Shown: positions 40,526 to 49,581 of the stretch, piece after piece
Layout of the letters: every line of letters begins with the position of its first letter
Position numbering within the stretch: the first letter of the stretch is position 1
Assembly: GCF_007567505.1 (NCBI RefSeq)
Contig: NZ_CP041783.1
Coordinates: 1,984,001 to 2,048,000 of the forward strand
Length of the DNA stretch: 64,000 nt
Direction of reading: 5' to 3'
DNA from: Shewanella donghaensis
GTDB taxonomy: Bacteria > Pseudomonadota > Gammaproteobacteria > Enterobacterales > Shewanellaceae
Notes under the pieces: generated by a model
Database searches by the model: none
The model's input: only the letters and a program-made list of their open reading frames with translations
What the model was told of the DNA's origin: nothing
Translations under genes and position numbers: made by a program

Positions 40526-41859
40526 TAGCCTTCCCTCTCGATCGTATCTAAACAATCACGCAGATATGATGCATAGTCATACTTGCCTGGACATACGAAG
40601 GTACACAATGCTAAATCTTCTTCATCGAGTTCTAACGCGCCAAGCGTAACAGCACCGTCATAATCACCAGATACAAGATCGCGTAGTAACATTGTAGGTA
40701 AGATATCTAAAGGAACAACACGTTCATAGTTACCAATTGGCACCATGGCACGGTCTGAACCACCCGTCGTAGTCGTCATATTAAACAGACCAGAACGGTT
40801 AAAGTGACCTAAGAATGCGCGAGTGATAGAGTATTTATCTGAACCAGGCATAGCCCAGCCAAACAATTCTTTTTCATTGCCTTCTTTCAACAAACTAATT
40901 TGTTGATGATAACGGCCTAAATAGCCGTGAGGACCAGTCGCTTGGCGACCACTCAATACTGAGCCTGAGATTACTCGAACATTATCAGCTTCAAATTCAT
41001 CCGCTGTTAATTCAACAGTGCTAGCACCTAATACTGTACGAATTAAACGAGGATTTTTAGCTTCTGGGCCAGCAATAGCAATAACACGTTGAGTGTTAAG
41101 TTCACCTTGGGTGAATAGTTGACCAACAGCAATCACGTCTTGGTAGCCAATATGCCAAACCGTACGAGTTGCAGAAGCAGGAAGAAGATTATGTATATGA
41201 GTACCCACTAAGCCAGCAGGATGTTTGCCTGCAAATTCTTCGACTTGAGCATTGCCAGAAGGAATGTCAGCACCAGGGGCTTTAGCAAGGAAAACTTTGC
41301 CTTCAGTCAATTTAGCAAGCAGCGTTAAGCCATTTGCAAAATCTTCTTTGTGCTCAGCAATCACAACTACAGGATCTGCAGCTAATGGTTGAGTATCAAT
41401 TGCGGTGACGAAAATACCAGCTGCGACAGAATCAACGGCAGGTACTTTACTGAAAGGGCGAGTTCGCAAAGCTGTCCATAGACCTGATTCAATCAAGCTC
41501 TCTCTGACAACTTTGGCATCTAACGTGTTAAGTTCATCAGCACTATATTGAGTAAAGCTGACCTTATCATCACCTTCAATCTGAATAACTACTGATTGAA
41601 GTACACGTTTAGCACCCCGGTTAATTTCTAATACAGTCCCACTAGCTAAAGCAGTATATTTAACGCCAAGGTTCTTTTTGTCTTCAAAAATAACCTGACC
41701 TTTTTCAACTTTTTCGCCAACCTTGATTTTCATCGTTGGACGTAAGCCAATATACTCTTCACCCAAAGTCGCTACATTCTTAATGGCTGGGCCATTATGG
41801 ATAACTTGCTCTGGGCTACCTGCTAGAGGTAGTTCCAATCCTTTCTTTATTGTAATCAT
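40525..41859 (-). CDS. nqrA: Na+-translocating NADH:quinone reductase subunit A
   Basis: This 444-residue membrane-associated subunit begins [20 protein letters not shown] and contains [39 protein letters not shown] and [20 protein letters not shown], all near-identical to Vibrio NqrA. The ATG at 41859 matches the conserved N-terminus; the frame is open 72 nt further upstream without conservation. It is the first gene of the nqrABCDEF operon, preceded by a 426-bp non-coding region. Confidence 0.98.
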   Translation of the reverse strand: MITIKKGLELPLAGSPEQVIHNGPAIKNVATLGEEYIGLRPTMKIKVGEKVEKGQVIFEDKKNLGVKYTALASGTVLEINRGAKRVLQSVVIQIEGDDKVSFTQYSADELNTLDAKVVRESLIESGLWTALRTRPFSKVPAVDSVAAGIFVTAIDTQPLAADPVVVIAEHKEDFANGLTLLAKLTEGKVFLAKAPGADIPSGNAQVEEFAGKHPAGLVGTHIHNLLPASATRTVWHIGYQDVIAVGQLFTQGELNTQRVIAIAGPEAKNPRLIRTVLGASTVELTADEFEADNVRVISGSVLSGRQATGPHGYLGRYHQQISLLKEGNEKELFGWAMPGSDKYSITRAFLGHFNRSGLFNMTTTTGGSDRAMVPIGNYERVVPLDILPTMLLRDLVSGDYDGAVTLGALELDEEDLALCTFVCPGKYDYASYLRDCLDTIEREG

Positions 41860-42285
41860 ATCCACAAGCACTACGTTTGAAGGAAAGACAATGCGCCGCG
41901 TTCCTACCCAAAAAAAACAAAGTGTTAACAAACACTTCAGTGTTGAGCTAGCGCAGATTTATCACTAAATTGAGATCACAATCACGCTGGTCGCGCGCAT
42001 TTTACCCCAAAATGTGCGCTATCGCCATGAAAAAAACAGGTGATTGAGTTATTTGATTGTTCGTTTTTAAACAATTCACCTATTCAGGGTGTGGAAAAGA
42101 CTGATTTAACGTCATTGTGTGCAATATTTCAGTAACAGAGGCACTATAGCATTAATTTTAAAAGAAATAATAGAAGAAGTAAGTCAGAAGTTTGTTAACA
42201 ATTGTAGCAATTAGTATGAGCTAAAACAGCTCATACTAAAGCACAATTAAAACAATAATATATATCGAGGATAGTTGAACAGAAT
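41860..42285. promoter_or_regulatory. nqr operon upstream region (no gene)
   Basis: This 426-bp gap holds no convincing gene. It contains a GCGC-rich inverted repeat at 41993-42019 (GCGCGCATTTT/AAAATGTGCGC, one mismatch, 5-bp spacer) in the probable nqr promoter area. It also contains the perfect hairpin at 42211-42239 after the receptor gene. The stretch 42030-42200 is AT-rich with nothing I can name. Confidence 0.5.
42211..42239 (-). terminator. Perfect 12-bp hairpin downstream of the TonB-dependent receptor
   Basis: TTAGTATGAGCT-GTTTT-AGCTCATACTAA on the minus strand lies 47 nt past the receptor stop. The following bases (TTGCTACAATTG) are only weakly U-rich, so termination is plausible but not certain. 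Confidence 0.65.
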
Positions 42286-44364
42286 TTAGAATTTTCCCTG
42301 GTAACCAATATAACTTAGCATTTCACCTTGAGAGGTAATCCCTAAATCAGATTGTTGGCTGACTAAATCTTCACCAAGTAGGTTCTCAACTCGTATATAA
42401 AACTCATGTACATTGGATAAATGATAGTTAGCAGCAAGATCAACCTTCCATTGGTTATCGATTTTCTTACCGCCATTAATGGCAGTAGCGTAACCCATTT
42501 CAGATTGGTACAAGGCTTGAGCCATTAAACTAAACTGACCCATAATAAAGCCACTACTGACAGCTAATTGTTGCTCTGGTACCCACGGTAGTTGCTCACC
42601 TTTAGTATAAAGGCCGATGAGATCATTTGAGCCCGTCTGACCAAACTCAGCTTGGGTATATTGGTATTGAACAGACATTGGAATAGAGAAGCTGTCAAAG
42701 CCAATATTGTAATCAACTGACAAATCTACACCGTTAACTGAGACATCTTTAATATTGTCTTGCACATAACGCTGTGAATAATCACAGGCCATACTCCACA
42801 TACAGCTGACATGCTGATTGTCAAAGTCTTGCACGTAGGCATTAACGCCGACGTTTAACGCGTCATTTTGATAAGTTAACCCTAACTGATAATGCAGTGA
42901 CTCTTGCGCTTCTTGTGAGGCATTACCTGCTGATGCAGCCGTCCAAGCTTGTTTAGCCGATACCGCAGCCTTCCAAGCACCAGTGGTATAAGCGATTTCA
43001 ACAGACGGGATCCAACCATCATCAGAAAAGTCAGCCGCTTCTATATCGTAAGCCTCAACGCTTATTTCACGGGTGGTACTGACACTTTCAAAGGCTAAAC
43101 CCACACTCAACGACAAGGCGCCGTAATTTAACTTGGCATCCGCGGTGGTGGTTAATACATTGACATCATCAACATAAGCCAACACAGCATTATCGACATT
43201 ACTACTAACAAAGCTTCGGTCTTGTCCCCACATCAAATCTTGCTGACCAAAACGCATCTCGGCTTTATCAGAGTGATAAAGTGCACCATATGAAATTTGA
43301 TGTTCACCGTACTGACTCATGCCTTCAGTCTGCAAGCCATAACCAGCATAGTGATTATCTTCAAGCATTGACCCTAAAGTCATGCCATCAGTTGTTGGGG
43401 CCTTATCAAAAGCTGCAATTGCCATTAATTCAGTGACGCCAATAAACTCACCCGATAATGAATTTAATTGCGATACTTGCTCATCATAAGATTGATAATA
43501 AAAATCAGACACCATCTTTGAGCCATCTGTTAAATCAACGATGTGAGTCACTTGATACTTATGACGTTGCCCTTCCTGTTTATCGTTTTGTGTTGCAGAA
43601 TAACCGCTACCCGCTTTAGCCTGCCAATCTTGCGAGGTTAAGCCAATATTTGAATAATCATTTTCTGAGTTGGTATATTGATACATAAACTCAGTTTGTT
43701 GCGGATTTCTAGCACCAACAAGACTATCAGCATTAATTTTGAACATGATATCGGTTTGTGTTTGTTCATTATCAAAAGCACTCACAAAACCAGACTCTGC
43801 GGCGGTATTTTGATAATCAACGGCGAATAACATGCCGTATTCTTTATTTAAGCCACTGGCAATTGCGCCGACTCGACCATCACCATTCTCATTAATTTCC
43901 ATGTTAACGTAACCCGCTAACTCAGTCGGGCTGATCGCTGCGGTGGTATAATCCAAACTGCCAAACGCGCCTTTGCCGCCTTTTGCCACATCTGTGATGC
44001 TAGCTGCAGCTACTTTACTTTGTAATGCTAAATTTGGTTGTAACACTAAATGAGGCGCAGCATAAGGAGAAGGTGAAAAACTCACTCGGTCTTGTGAAAT
44101 AGCAATACCAGTCGTGGCACCGCGATGACTGATAGCTGTTGCTTGCCCTAAAGCCGAAGGCAGAATTGTCATGCCTGATAGGGCTAAAGGAATTGAACTA
44201 CTACGATAATGCATTGGCGCAGTCTGAGGCTGAGTAAGCACCACCGTATTATTTGACTCATCCATAGTGGCTGTGACTGAGGTTGCAGCAAAACTTGCAG
44301 AAGAATGGCAAACAAAAAGCACAGCAGAAGCAATTACAGACAAGCTGAATTGACCTTTAGACAT
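42286..44364 (-). CDS. FecA-like TonB-dependent outer-membrane receptor
   Basis: This 692-residue outer-membrane protein has a signal peptide (MSKGQFSLSVIASAVLFVCH, cleavage near SFA-ATS), a short plug (about 50-170) with PSPYAAPHLVLQPNLALQSK comparable to the FecA plug segment, then a barrel of alternating strands. It ends VENLLGEDLVSQ...YIGYQGKF, with the terminal Phe needed for BAM assembly. The plug is shortened and diverged, and no clear TonB box is visible, so import activity is uncertain. Ligand unknown; ferric citrate-like siderophores are a guess from FecA similarity. No regulator or ABC transporter adjoins it. Confidence 0.75.
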   Translation of the reverse strand: MSKGQFSLSVIASAVLFVCHSSASFAATSVTATMDESNNTVVLTQPQTAPMHYRSSSIPLALSGMTILPSALGQATAISHRGATTGIAISQDRVSFSPSPYAAPHLVLQPNLALQSKVAAASITDVAKGGKGAFGSLDYTTAAISPTELAGYVNMEINENGDGRVGAIASGLNKEYGMLFAVDYQNTAAESGFVSAFDNEQTQTDIMFKINADSLVGARNPQQTEFMYQYTNSENDYSNIGLTSQDWQAKAGSGYSATQNDKQEGQRHKYQVTHIVDLTDGSKMVSDFYYQSYDEQVSQLNSLSGEFIGVTELMAIAAFDKAPTTDGMTLGSMLEDNHYAGYGLQTEGMSQYGEHQISYGALYHSDKAEMRFGQQDLMWGQDRSFVSSNVDNAVLAYVDDVNVLTTTADAKLNYGALSLSVGLAFESVSTTREISVEAYDIEAADFSDDGWIPSVEIAYTTGAWKAAVSAKQAWTAASAGNASQEAQESLHYQLGLTYQNDALNVGVNAYVQDFDNQHVSCMWSMACDYSQRYVQDNIKDVSVNGVDLSVDYNIGFDSFSIPMSVQYQYTQAEFGQTGSNDLIGLYTKGEQLPWVPEQQLAVSSGFIMGQFSLMAQALYQSEMGYATAINGGKKIDNQWKVDLAANYHLSNVHEFYIRVENLLGEDLVSQQSDLGITSQGEMLSYIGYQGKF

Positions 44365-44435
44365 GGTTAACTCCCAAAAAATACATCATCTGCATCGCAA
44401 ACCGCGACACATTTATTATTATAAATAACATCCTA

Positions 44436-44449
44436 TTACCAACTGGTAA
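44436..44449. promoter_or_regulatory. Palindrome upstream of the TonB-dependent receptor
   Basis: TTACCA-AC-TGGTAA is a perfect 6-2-6 inverted repeat 72 bp upstream of the receptor start. It does not fit the Fur consensus and may be an operator for another regulator. Confidence 0.45.
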
Positions 44450-44501
44450 CAATAACGTTTTCATAGGAATAAAAACAGTATTTTAATAAATTTTTAACCA
44501 T

Positions 44502-44532
44502 AAAAAAACAAAGCGACCGAAGCCGCTTTGTT
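44502..44532 (-). terminator. Intrinsic terminator after luxS
   Basis: AACAAAGCG-GCTTCGGT-CGCTTTGTT followed by TTTTT on the minus strand. Confidence 0.9.
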
Positions 44533-44563
44533 ATCAAAATCAAACTACTAAATATTTAATGAA

Positions 44564-45073
44564 TTATAACGTGCCTAAAATCTCATCACTGAGCTTCAAA
44601 TCGTCATTACGATTGACGCTTACACCCGCAGCGATAATCGCTCGAGCGATATCTTGTGCTTGTTCAAGTGAGTGCATTTCATAAGTACCACATTGAAATT
44701 CATTTAACTCAGGAATTTCGCCTTGCTCGACAACCTTGAGCACATCACCCATTGCCGCTAACCAGGCATCTGCAACAAATCGTTCAGTCGGCTCACCAAT
44801 TAAGCTCATGTAAAAGCCGGTGCGACAGCCCATTGGCGAAATATCAATTATTTCGACCTTGTCACTATTTAAGTGTTCACGCATAAAACCAGCAAACAAA
44901 TGCTCCAGCGTATGAATACCACGTTCACTTAAAATATCTTTGTTCGGTGCGCAAAAACGCAAGTCAAAAACCGTGATGCTGTCACCACTTGGTGTGCTCA
45001 TGTGTTTCGCTACACGGACAGCAGGTGCTTCCATTCGAGTATGATCAACGGTAAAACTATCGAGTAAAGGCAT
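44564..45073 (-). CDS. luxS: S-ribosylhomocysteine lyase LuxS
   Basis: This 169-residue metalloenzyme converts S-ribosylhomocysteine to homocysteine and the AI-2 precursor DPD, linking the activated methyl cycle to quorum signalling. It begins [14 protein letters not shown]. Metal ligands H54 and H58 lie in HTLEH, and C128 in FQCGTY gives the third, at exactly the canonical positions. It is a single-gene unit with its own terminator. Confidence 0.98.
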   Translation of the reverse strand: MPLLDSFTVDHTRMEAPAVRVAKHMSTPSGDSITVFDLRFCAPNKDILSERGIHTLEHLFAGFMREHLNSDKVEIIDISPMGCRTGFYMSLIGEPTERFVADAWLAAMGDVLKVVEQGEIPELNEFQCGTYEMHSLEQAQDIARAIIAAGVSVNRNDDLKLSDEILGTL

Positions 45074-45250
45074 GACTCATTCCTTAAGGCTAGGTAAAAG
45101 ATATGTCAGGCATCATAGCATCAAAAATAAAAAGCTACAGCTCTGTAAAGTGGATATAAACAGGAGTTATCTTCATGTAATAGCAATTGCTGATGACGAA
45201 CTGATGACAAGCTTCAGTTACCTCAAATAACACTAAGCAATAAAAAGCAA

Positions 45251-45276
45251 AAAACCTCATACAAAGACGAGGTTTT
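45251..45276 (-). terminator. Intrinsic terminator after bolA
   Basis: AAAACCTC ... GAGGTTTT stem with a 10-nt loop and a T-run on the minus strand, about 70 nt past bolA. Confidence 0.75.
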
Positions 45277-45342
45277 GGTTTTCTTCATTTGGACTAAAGG
45301 TCAAAACAGCACAAACAATAGAGAATCATTACGCTATCGCAA

Positions 45343-45642
45343 TTAACCTTTACAGTTTGGTGTTTTTGGCACGACATCTAATGCTTGCCATTCTTCTTGG
45401 GTATAAGCATTAATTGATAATGCATGGACACCATTCGCTAACTCATTAGCTAAAGCGGCATTAACAGCTCGATGGCGAGCAATTAATCGTTGAGCTTCAA
45501 ACTGCTCAGTGACAACCACAACTTTAAAATGGGTTTCTGAATTGGGTGGCACATGGTGACGATTACTTTCATTTAGCACTTCAAGATGAATTGGACTAAA
45601 TGACTGGTTCAGTTTATCGGTAATGATTTGTTCAACTGACAT
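45343..45642 (-). CDS. bolA: BolA-family protein
   Basis: This 99-residue protein aligns with E. coli BolA: LEVLNESNRHHVPPNSETHFKV, RLIARHRAVNAALANEL and HALSINAYTQEEW. BolA proteins partner monothiol glutaredoxins in Fe-S handling and can bind DNA, affecting morphology and biofilm. The conserved His residues of the helix-turn-helix-like face are present. The ATG at 45642 is preferred; an open frame to 45738 overlaps the intergenic region. It follows the AlkB-like gene by about 130 nt on the same strand. Confidence 0.93.
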   Translation of the reverse strand: MSVEQIITDKLNQSFSPIHLEVLNESNRHHVPPNSETHFKVVVVTEQFEAQRLIARHRAVNAALANELANGVHALSINAYTQEEWQALDVVPKTPNCKG

Positions 45643-45770
45643 AACAAACTCTTTATATCTACATCTGAAAGATTGAAGACTACTGCTTAACTGCTGAAAA
45701 ATCAAACCAGCAATCCTGCAATCTGATTTAGGTGGCAATTTAATGAAACATAAGACTTACACTGATTATT

Positions 45771-46415
45771 TTATGATGGCTGATGATAGCCAACAACCAG
45801 TTGGCGAAAGGTCAAATTAATACGACAATCTTTGACTCGTAAACGCTTTGGGACTGAATGCTGCCATTGGGCTTGCATACCTTTATGCATGATCAGTAAA
45901 TCACCGCTTTCAAGTTCATAGTGCTGCGTAAACTTACTCTGTTTATGACGTACCGCAAACGTTCTTTTAGCGCCTAAACTCACTGAAACGATTTCAGTAT
46001 CAGCCACAATTTCAGCTTCATCATCACTGTGCCAGCCCATTGACTCGGTTCCATTCTCATATCGATTAACCAATACTCCGTTAGTTTGAAGCTGTAGTTC
46101 GTTTGATATCCGTTGTCTTAATAGAGACAAGGCTGACGGCCAAGGTTTTGGCGAGATTAATAATGAAGAGTATTGATATTCACAACCCTTATCAGCAAAC
46201 CACACTTGGGAACGAGGTATAGGATGTTGCTTGCCATAAATAGTAATAATGGGCCTATCAAATGGGTAACAATCAACTTCTGAAAATATTTGCTGTTGCT
46301 CCACCTCAGATAGAAAGCCCTTTATGTAAGTCAGTGGCACGGTAGAAATGCCATCCATTAGACTGACATCCTCAGTTTGCTCTTCTATACTCAAATCGAG
46401 ATCTATTTGCTTCAT
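45771..46415 (-). CDS. AlkB-like 2-oxoglutarate/Fe(II) dioxygenase
   Basis: This 214-residue enzyme resembles human ALKBH2/3-type and bacterial AlkB repair proteins that remove N-alkyl lesions from DNA or RNA. Iron ligands appear as HSD in MGWHSDDEAE and the distal His in QHSVPK; the 2OG-binding Arg is in CRINLTFR. The nucleotide-recognition lid is represented by RPIITIYGKQHPIPRSQVWF. I see no Ada box upstream. It is divergent from the diguanylate cyclase gene. Confidence 0.9.
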   Translation of the reverse strand: MKQIDLDLSIEEQTEDVSLMDGISTVPLTYIKGFLSEVEQQQIFSEVDCYPFDRPIITIYGKQHPIPRSQVWFADKGCEYQYSSLLISPKPWPSALSLLRQRISNELQLQTNGVLVNRYENGTESMGWHSDDEAEIVADTEIVSVSLGAKRTFAVRHKQSKFTQHYELESGDLLIMHKGMQAQWQHSVPKRLRVKDCRINLTFRQLVVGYHQPS

Positions 46416-46681
46416 ATCTCACTTAATCATTCATTGTTAATACGACTTTGTGTTTGAGCATCTACTTTTGTGCTACCTCTTTAGTCTAGTAACAATATCT
46501 TTTTACATATTTTTAATATTCAGGTTCCATATAATATGAGATCCTAAAACTAACATGGAATGTAAAACCTTGTTGAGTCAGTGCGAACCACTATTTAAAT
46601 GCTCAACCTTTAGCAATATAACCTGCGATTAACGGCATGGTACTCATTGCAAGAGACTAATTACGGTATTTTATCGAACTT

Positions 46682-48403
46682 ATGAAATGGATATTTAAGC
46701 TCTGCTTGACACTCGTACTCACTTTGAACATAGCCCATGTTCAATCAGAGGTATTAGATTTATCCGAAAGCCGCACTTCCCCTATCGGCTTATCGATACA
46801 GCAATATGTTGAACAAGAACGCATTAATGCATCTAATGCATACCAACTACTTCAACAAGGTAAGTTTAGTCCAGTTAAGCAATCAATAAGTAATTATGGT
46901 ATCGGTGCCAAGCCCGTTTGGTTAAGCCTAACACTCAATAATGATACGCAGGACATACTAGACCGGACCATACATATTGATAATTTTTGGCTTGATGAAA
47001 TAAGTAGCTATTGGTTTCATTCAGATAAAATAGACTACTTTGAGCACCAAGGTGACTTATCTCTGTTTTATCAGCAGGCGACTCTACAACCTAGTTTTAA
47101 TTTCCGATACGACTATCCACCAGGATTAACCACCGTATTAATCAGAGTGCAAACACCTGATCCAATGGTCATTCCTGTGTTTTTGCTTGATAACGATGAG
47201 ATAGCCAAGAAAAACGCATTTAACGCTTATAGTTATGGTTTCCTTTATGGCGCTACCATCGCTTTACTCATATACAACTTCATCCTGTTTATTGGACTAC
47301 GTTTAAAAAGCTACTTCTATTACAGTCTTTATTTATGCAACTTCTTATTGTTGAATATGGCATACAGTGGCCATGGTTCGTTATGGTTATGGCCAGACTC
47401 ACCATTGTGGCAGCAATGGTCAATACCCTTATTAATGGTCACTTTTTGTTCCAGCGGAATATTATTCGCCTGCCATTTTTTACGCTTAAAATTCCAATTA
47501 CCCGTATTAAACAAAATTTTAAAAAGCTTATGCATCATATTCCCATTATTAATGTTACTCGCAGTAATATTACAAGATCGAACATTAGGGCTTATCTTAG
47601 CCTTTGATTTAATGCTGATATTTAGCGGATTAATGATTGTATTAGGCGTGTTGTCATTAAATTTCGGTAATATCTCCGCCCGCTTCTTTTTAATGGCATC
47701 TATATCATCAATGTTAGGCATAGCAACCACAAGCCTTGCTGTGTGGTCATATATTCCTTTTAATGAGTTGACTTATCGTGCGGCTGAGATTGGGGTGTTT
47801 ATCGACGTACTACTATTAGCGCTCGCATTAACAGAGCGATTTAGACGAGTAGAGAATGAAAAGACTATCGCTGAAAAAATGGCACAAATGGATCCATTAA
47901 CGCGGCTCAATAACCGCCGTGCATTTTATCAATTGGTTGAACCTCAATTTAGTGAGCAAAGGATTCAAAAATCAGCATCTCTGCTTATGATTGATATTGA
48001 TAAGTTTAAAGATATTAATGATACCTACGGTCACAACTTTGGCGATAAAGTGCTGGTGAAAGTCGCGGCGCTCATCAGAGATACTCTAAGAAAACATGAT
48101 GTGTTAGCACGCTGGGGAGGGGAAGAATTTATCATTTTTTTACCTAACACCCTCGAAGAGGAAGCGAATACTTTAGCGACTCGACTATGCGAAAGTATTG
48201 CCAAACTCAACTTTCATCAAATGCAACATAAAGTCACTGTCACAGCCAGTATTGGTATCGTCACCAGTTGCAGTGCTATCAATCAATTGCCGCTATTAAT
48301 TGAGCAAGCAGATAAGCATTTATATCAAGCTAAACGAGCTGGTAGAAATCAGATATGTGCCAGTAGCCAACCAACGCCTGAATTTGAACAAGCTAACGTT
48401 TAA
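46682..48403 (+). CDS. Membrane diguanylate cyclase (7TMR-DISM with GGDEF domain)
   Basis: This 573-residue sensor makes cyclic di-GMP. A signal peptide (about 1-22) precedes a periplasmic 7TMR-DISMED2 domain (about 25-170). Seven hydrophobic helices (about 185-390, 7TMR-DISM_7TM) follow, then a cytoplasmic GGDEF domain (about 400-565) with MDPLTRLNNRRAF and the active motif GGEEF. RKHD sits five residues before GGEEF, the canonical RxxD inhibitory site, so product feedback is expected. The ligand is unknown; DISMED2 domains are thought to bind carbohydrates. Monocistronic. Confidence 0.93.
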   Translation: MKWIFKLCLTLVLTLNIAHVQSEVLDLSESRTSPIGLSIQQYVEQERINASNAYQLLQQGKFSPVKQSISNYGIGAKPVWLSLTLNNDTQDILDRTIHIDNFWLDEISSYWFHSDKIDYFEHQGDLSLFYQQATLQPSFNFRYDYPPGLTTVLIRVQTPDPMVIPVFLLDNDEIAKKNAFNAYSYGFLYGATIALLIYNFILFIGLRLKSYFYYSLYLCNFLLLNMAYSGHGSLWLWPDSPLWQQWSIPLLMVTFCSSGILFACHFLRLKFQLPVLNKILKSLCIIFPLLMLLAVILQDRTLGLILAFDLMLIFSGLMIVLGVLSLNFGNISARFFLMASISSMLGIATTSLAVWSYIPFNELTYRAAEIGVFIDVLLLALALTERFRRVENEKTIAEKMAQMDPLTRLNNRRAFYQLVEPQFSEQRIQKSASLLMIDIDKFKDINDTYGHNFGDKVLVKVAALIRDTLRKHDVLARWGGEEFIIFLPNTLEEEANTLATRLCESIAKLNFHQMQHKVTVTASIGIVTSCSAINQLPLLIEQADKHLYQAKRAGRNQICASSQPTPEFEQANV

Positions 48404-48469
48404 CGCTTGCTCATAAGCTTTAGTTATCACGAATACAGCCTTCAAGGTTATTATGCTTCATGATAAAGA

Positions 48470-48775
48470 CTATTTTTTCACTTCAAGGGCTGTTTCAATC
48501 AAACTTAAATTGGCTTCAACCCACGCAGGATTAATTGGCCCCCAGTTAATCACTTTATAAAAACCTGCATTATGACGCTCACCTTGTTGGATAAATTGTA
48601 CTTCAAGACCAACATCGCCAAATGCGGCAATGGTATCTTGTAGGGTACGTCGCGGCATTAACGTCAGTTGCTGCAAAGACAATAAATTATGTGATTGTTG
48701 CTCAATTAAATGCGCTAAATAAACTTTACGTAAAAAAGCTTTATGGGCTTTGGAAATAGGTTGTTGTTCCGTCAT
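48470..48775 (-). CDS. Small winged-helix-like protein of unknown function
   Basis: This 101-residue soluble protein has the predicted helical pattern LSLQQLTLMPRRTLQDTIAAF, which looks like a helix-turn-helix, followed by a beta-wing-like EVQFIQQGERHNAGFYKV and NWGPINPAWV. I recall similar hypothetical proteins in Vibrio and Shewanella but know no function. It is divergent from the bPH2-domain pair with a 167-bp shared intergenic region. Regulation of that pair would be a natural hypothesis, without direct evidence. Confidence 0.7.
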   Translation of the reverse strand: MTEQQPISKAHKAFLRKVYLAHLIEQQSHNLLSLQQLTLMPRRTLQDTIAAFGDVGLEVQFIQQGERHNAGFYKVINWGPINPAWVEANLSLIETALEVKK

Positions 48776-48942
48776 ATACTTACTCTCTTTGCGACCAGCT
48801 AATTTAGTTATCGATTGATTTAGTTATTGTTTCCATATTGACCTATTTTAAATGATGATAAAATCAAAATAATGGATTATTCGTATTTTACTCAGCTTCA
48901 TTCACCATTTTTGGTAATTCGCGCCACCCAAAGGATTCATTT

Positions 48943-49581
48943 ATGTCAGTAACACCAGAGCCAACTGCAACAGAGTCAGTTCCCCCTAAAATAATCATTG
49001 CCGATGCTGATGTAACAACATCGAATAAAACTCTCATCGCCGAATCGGTATGGCAATCCTACACTGAAGTTGAGCTCACATTGGTCGATAAAAATTATCC
49101 CAAGCAAGTGCTCGTTCAAAACATATCTATGCTCATTATCGCCATCATAGCTTTAGTTGTTGTCATGACCTTAAATGAAGCTTTAGGATCGAATGAATAT
49201 GCTGTTATTACAGCAATCCTTGCCGTCGGAACAAACTTGACGTTAATCCGTTTTTTCGCAGCAAAGAAACTTTGTTACGGCATACTTGAACATGAAATTT
49301 TGATTCGCAGAGGCTTATGGTGGATCAAAACTACTGCGTTACCTTATAGCCGACTGCAACATGTCAGCTTATCGCAAAATCCATTACAAAGACGTTTCAA
49401 GTTAGCGACCTTAAAATGCTTTAGTGCAGGCAGTGGCTCCGCTGAGATATTTCTACCTGGTTTAAATTTTAAAACTGCGGAGCAATTAAGGCAGCATCTA
49501 CTCAATAGAGCTTCGTCCCATCAACAAACATCAGCAAATGACCAAGGTATCATTGATACAGCAGAGGCAATAGATGAGTAA
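48943..49581 (+). CDS. Bacterial PH (bPH2) domain membrane protein, YdbS-like
   Basis: This 212-residue protein has a hydrophilic N-terminus, two transmembrane helices (about 65-110: VLVQNISMLIIAIIALVVVM, YAVITAILAVGTNLTLI) and a single bPH2 domain (about 110-190) with ILIRRGLWWIKTTALPYSRLQHVSLSQNPLQRRF. Its last 8 nt overlap the next gene (ATGAGTAA), so translation is coupled. Bacillus subtilis YdbS-YdbT pairs confer tolerance to some bacteriocins; whether this pair does is inference. Confidence 0.88.
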   Translation: MSVTPEPTATESVPPKIIIADADVTTSNKTLIAESVWQSYTEVELTLVDKNYPKQVLVQNISMLIIAIIALVVVMTLNEALGSNEYAVITAILAVGTNLTLIRFFAAKKLCYGILEHEILIRRGLWWIKTTALPYSRLQHVSLSQNPLQRRFKLATLKCFSAGSGSAEIFLPGLNFKTAEQLRQHLLNRASSHQQTSANDQGIIDTAEAIDE

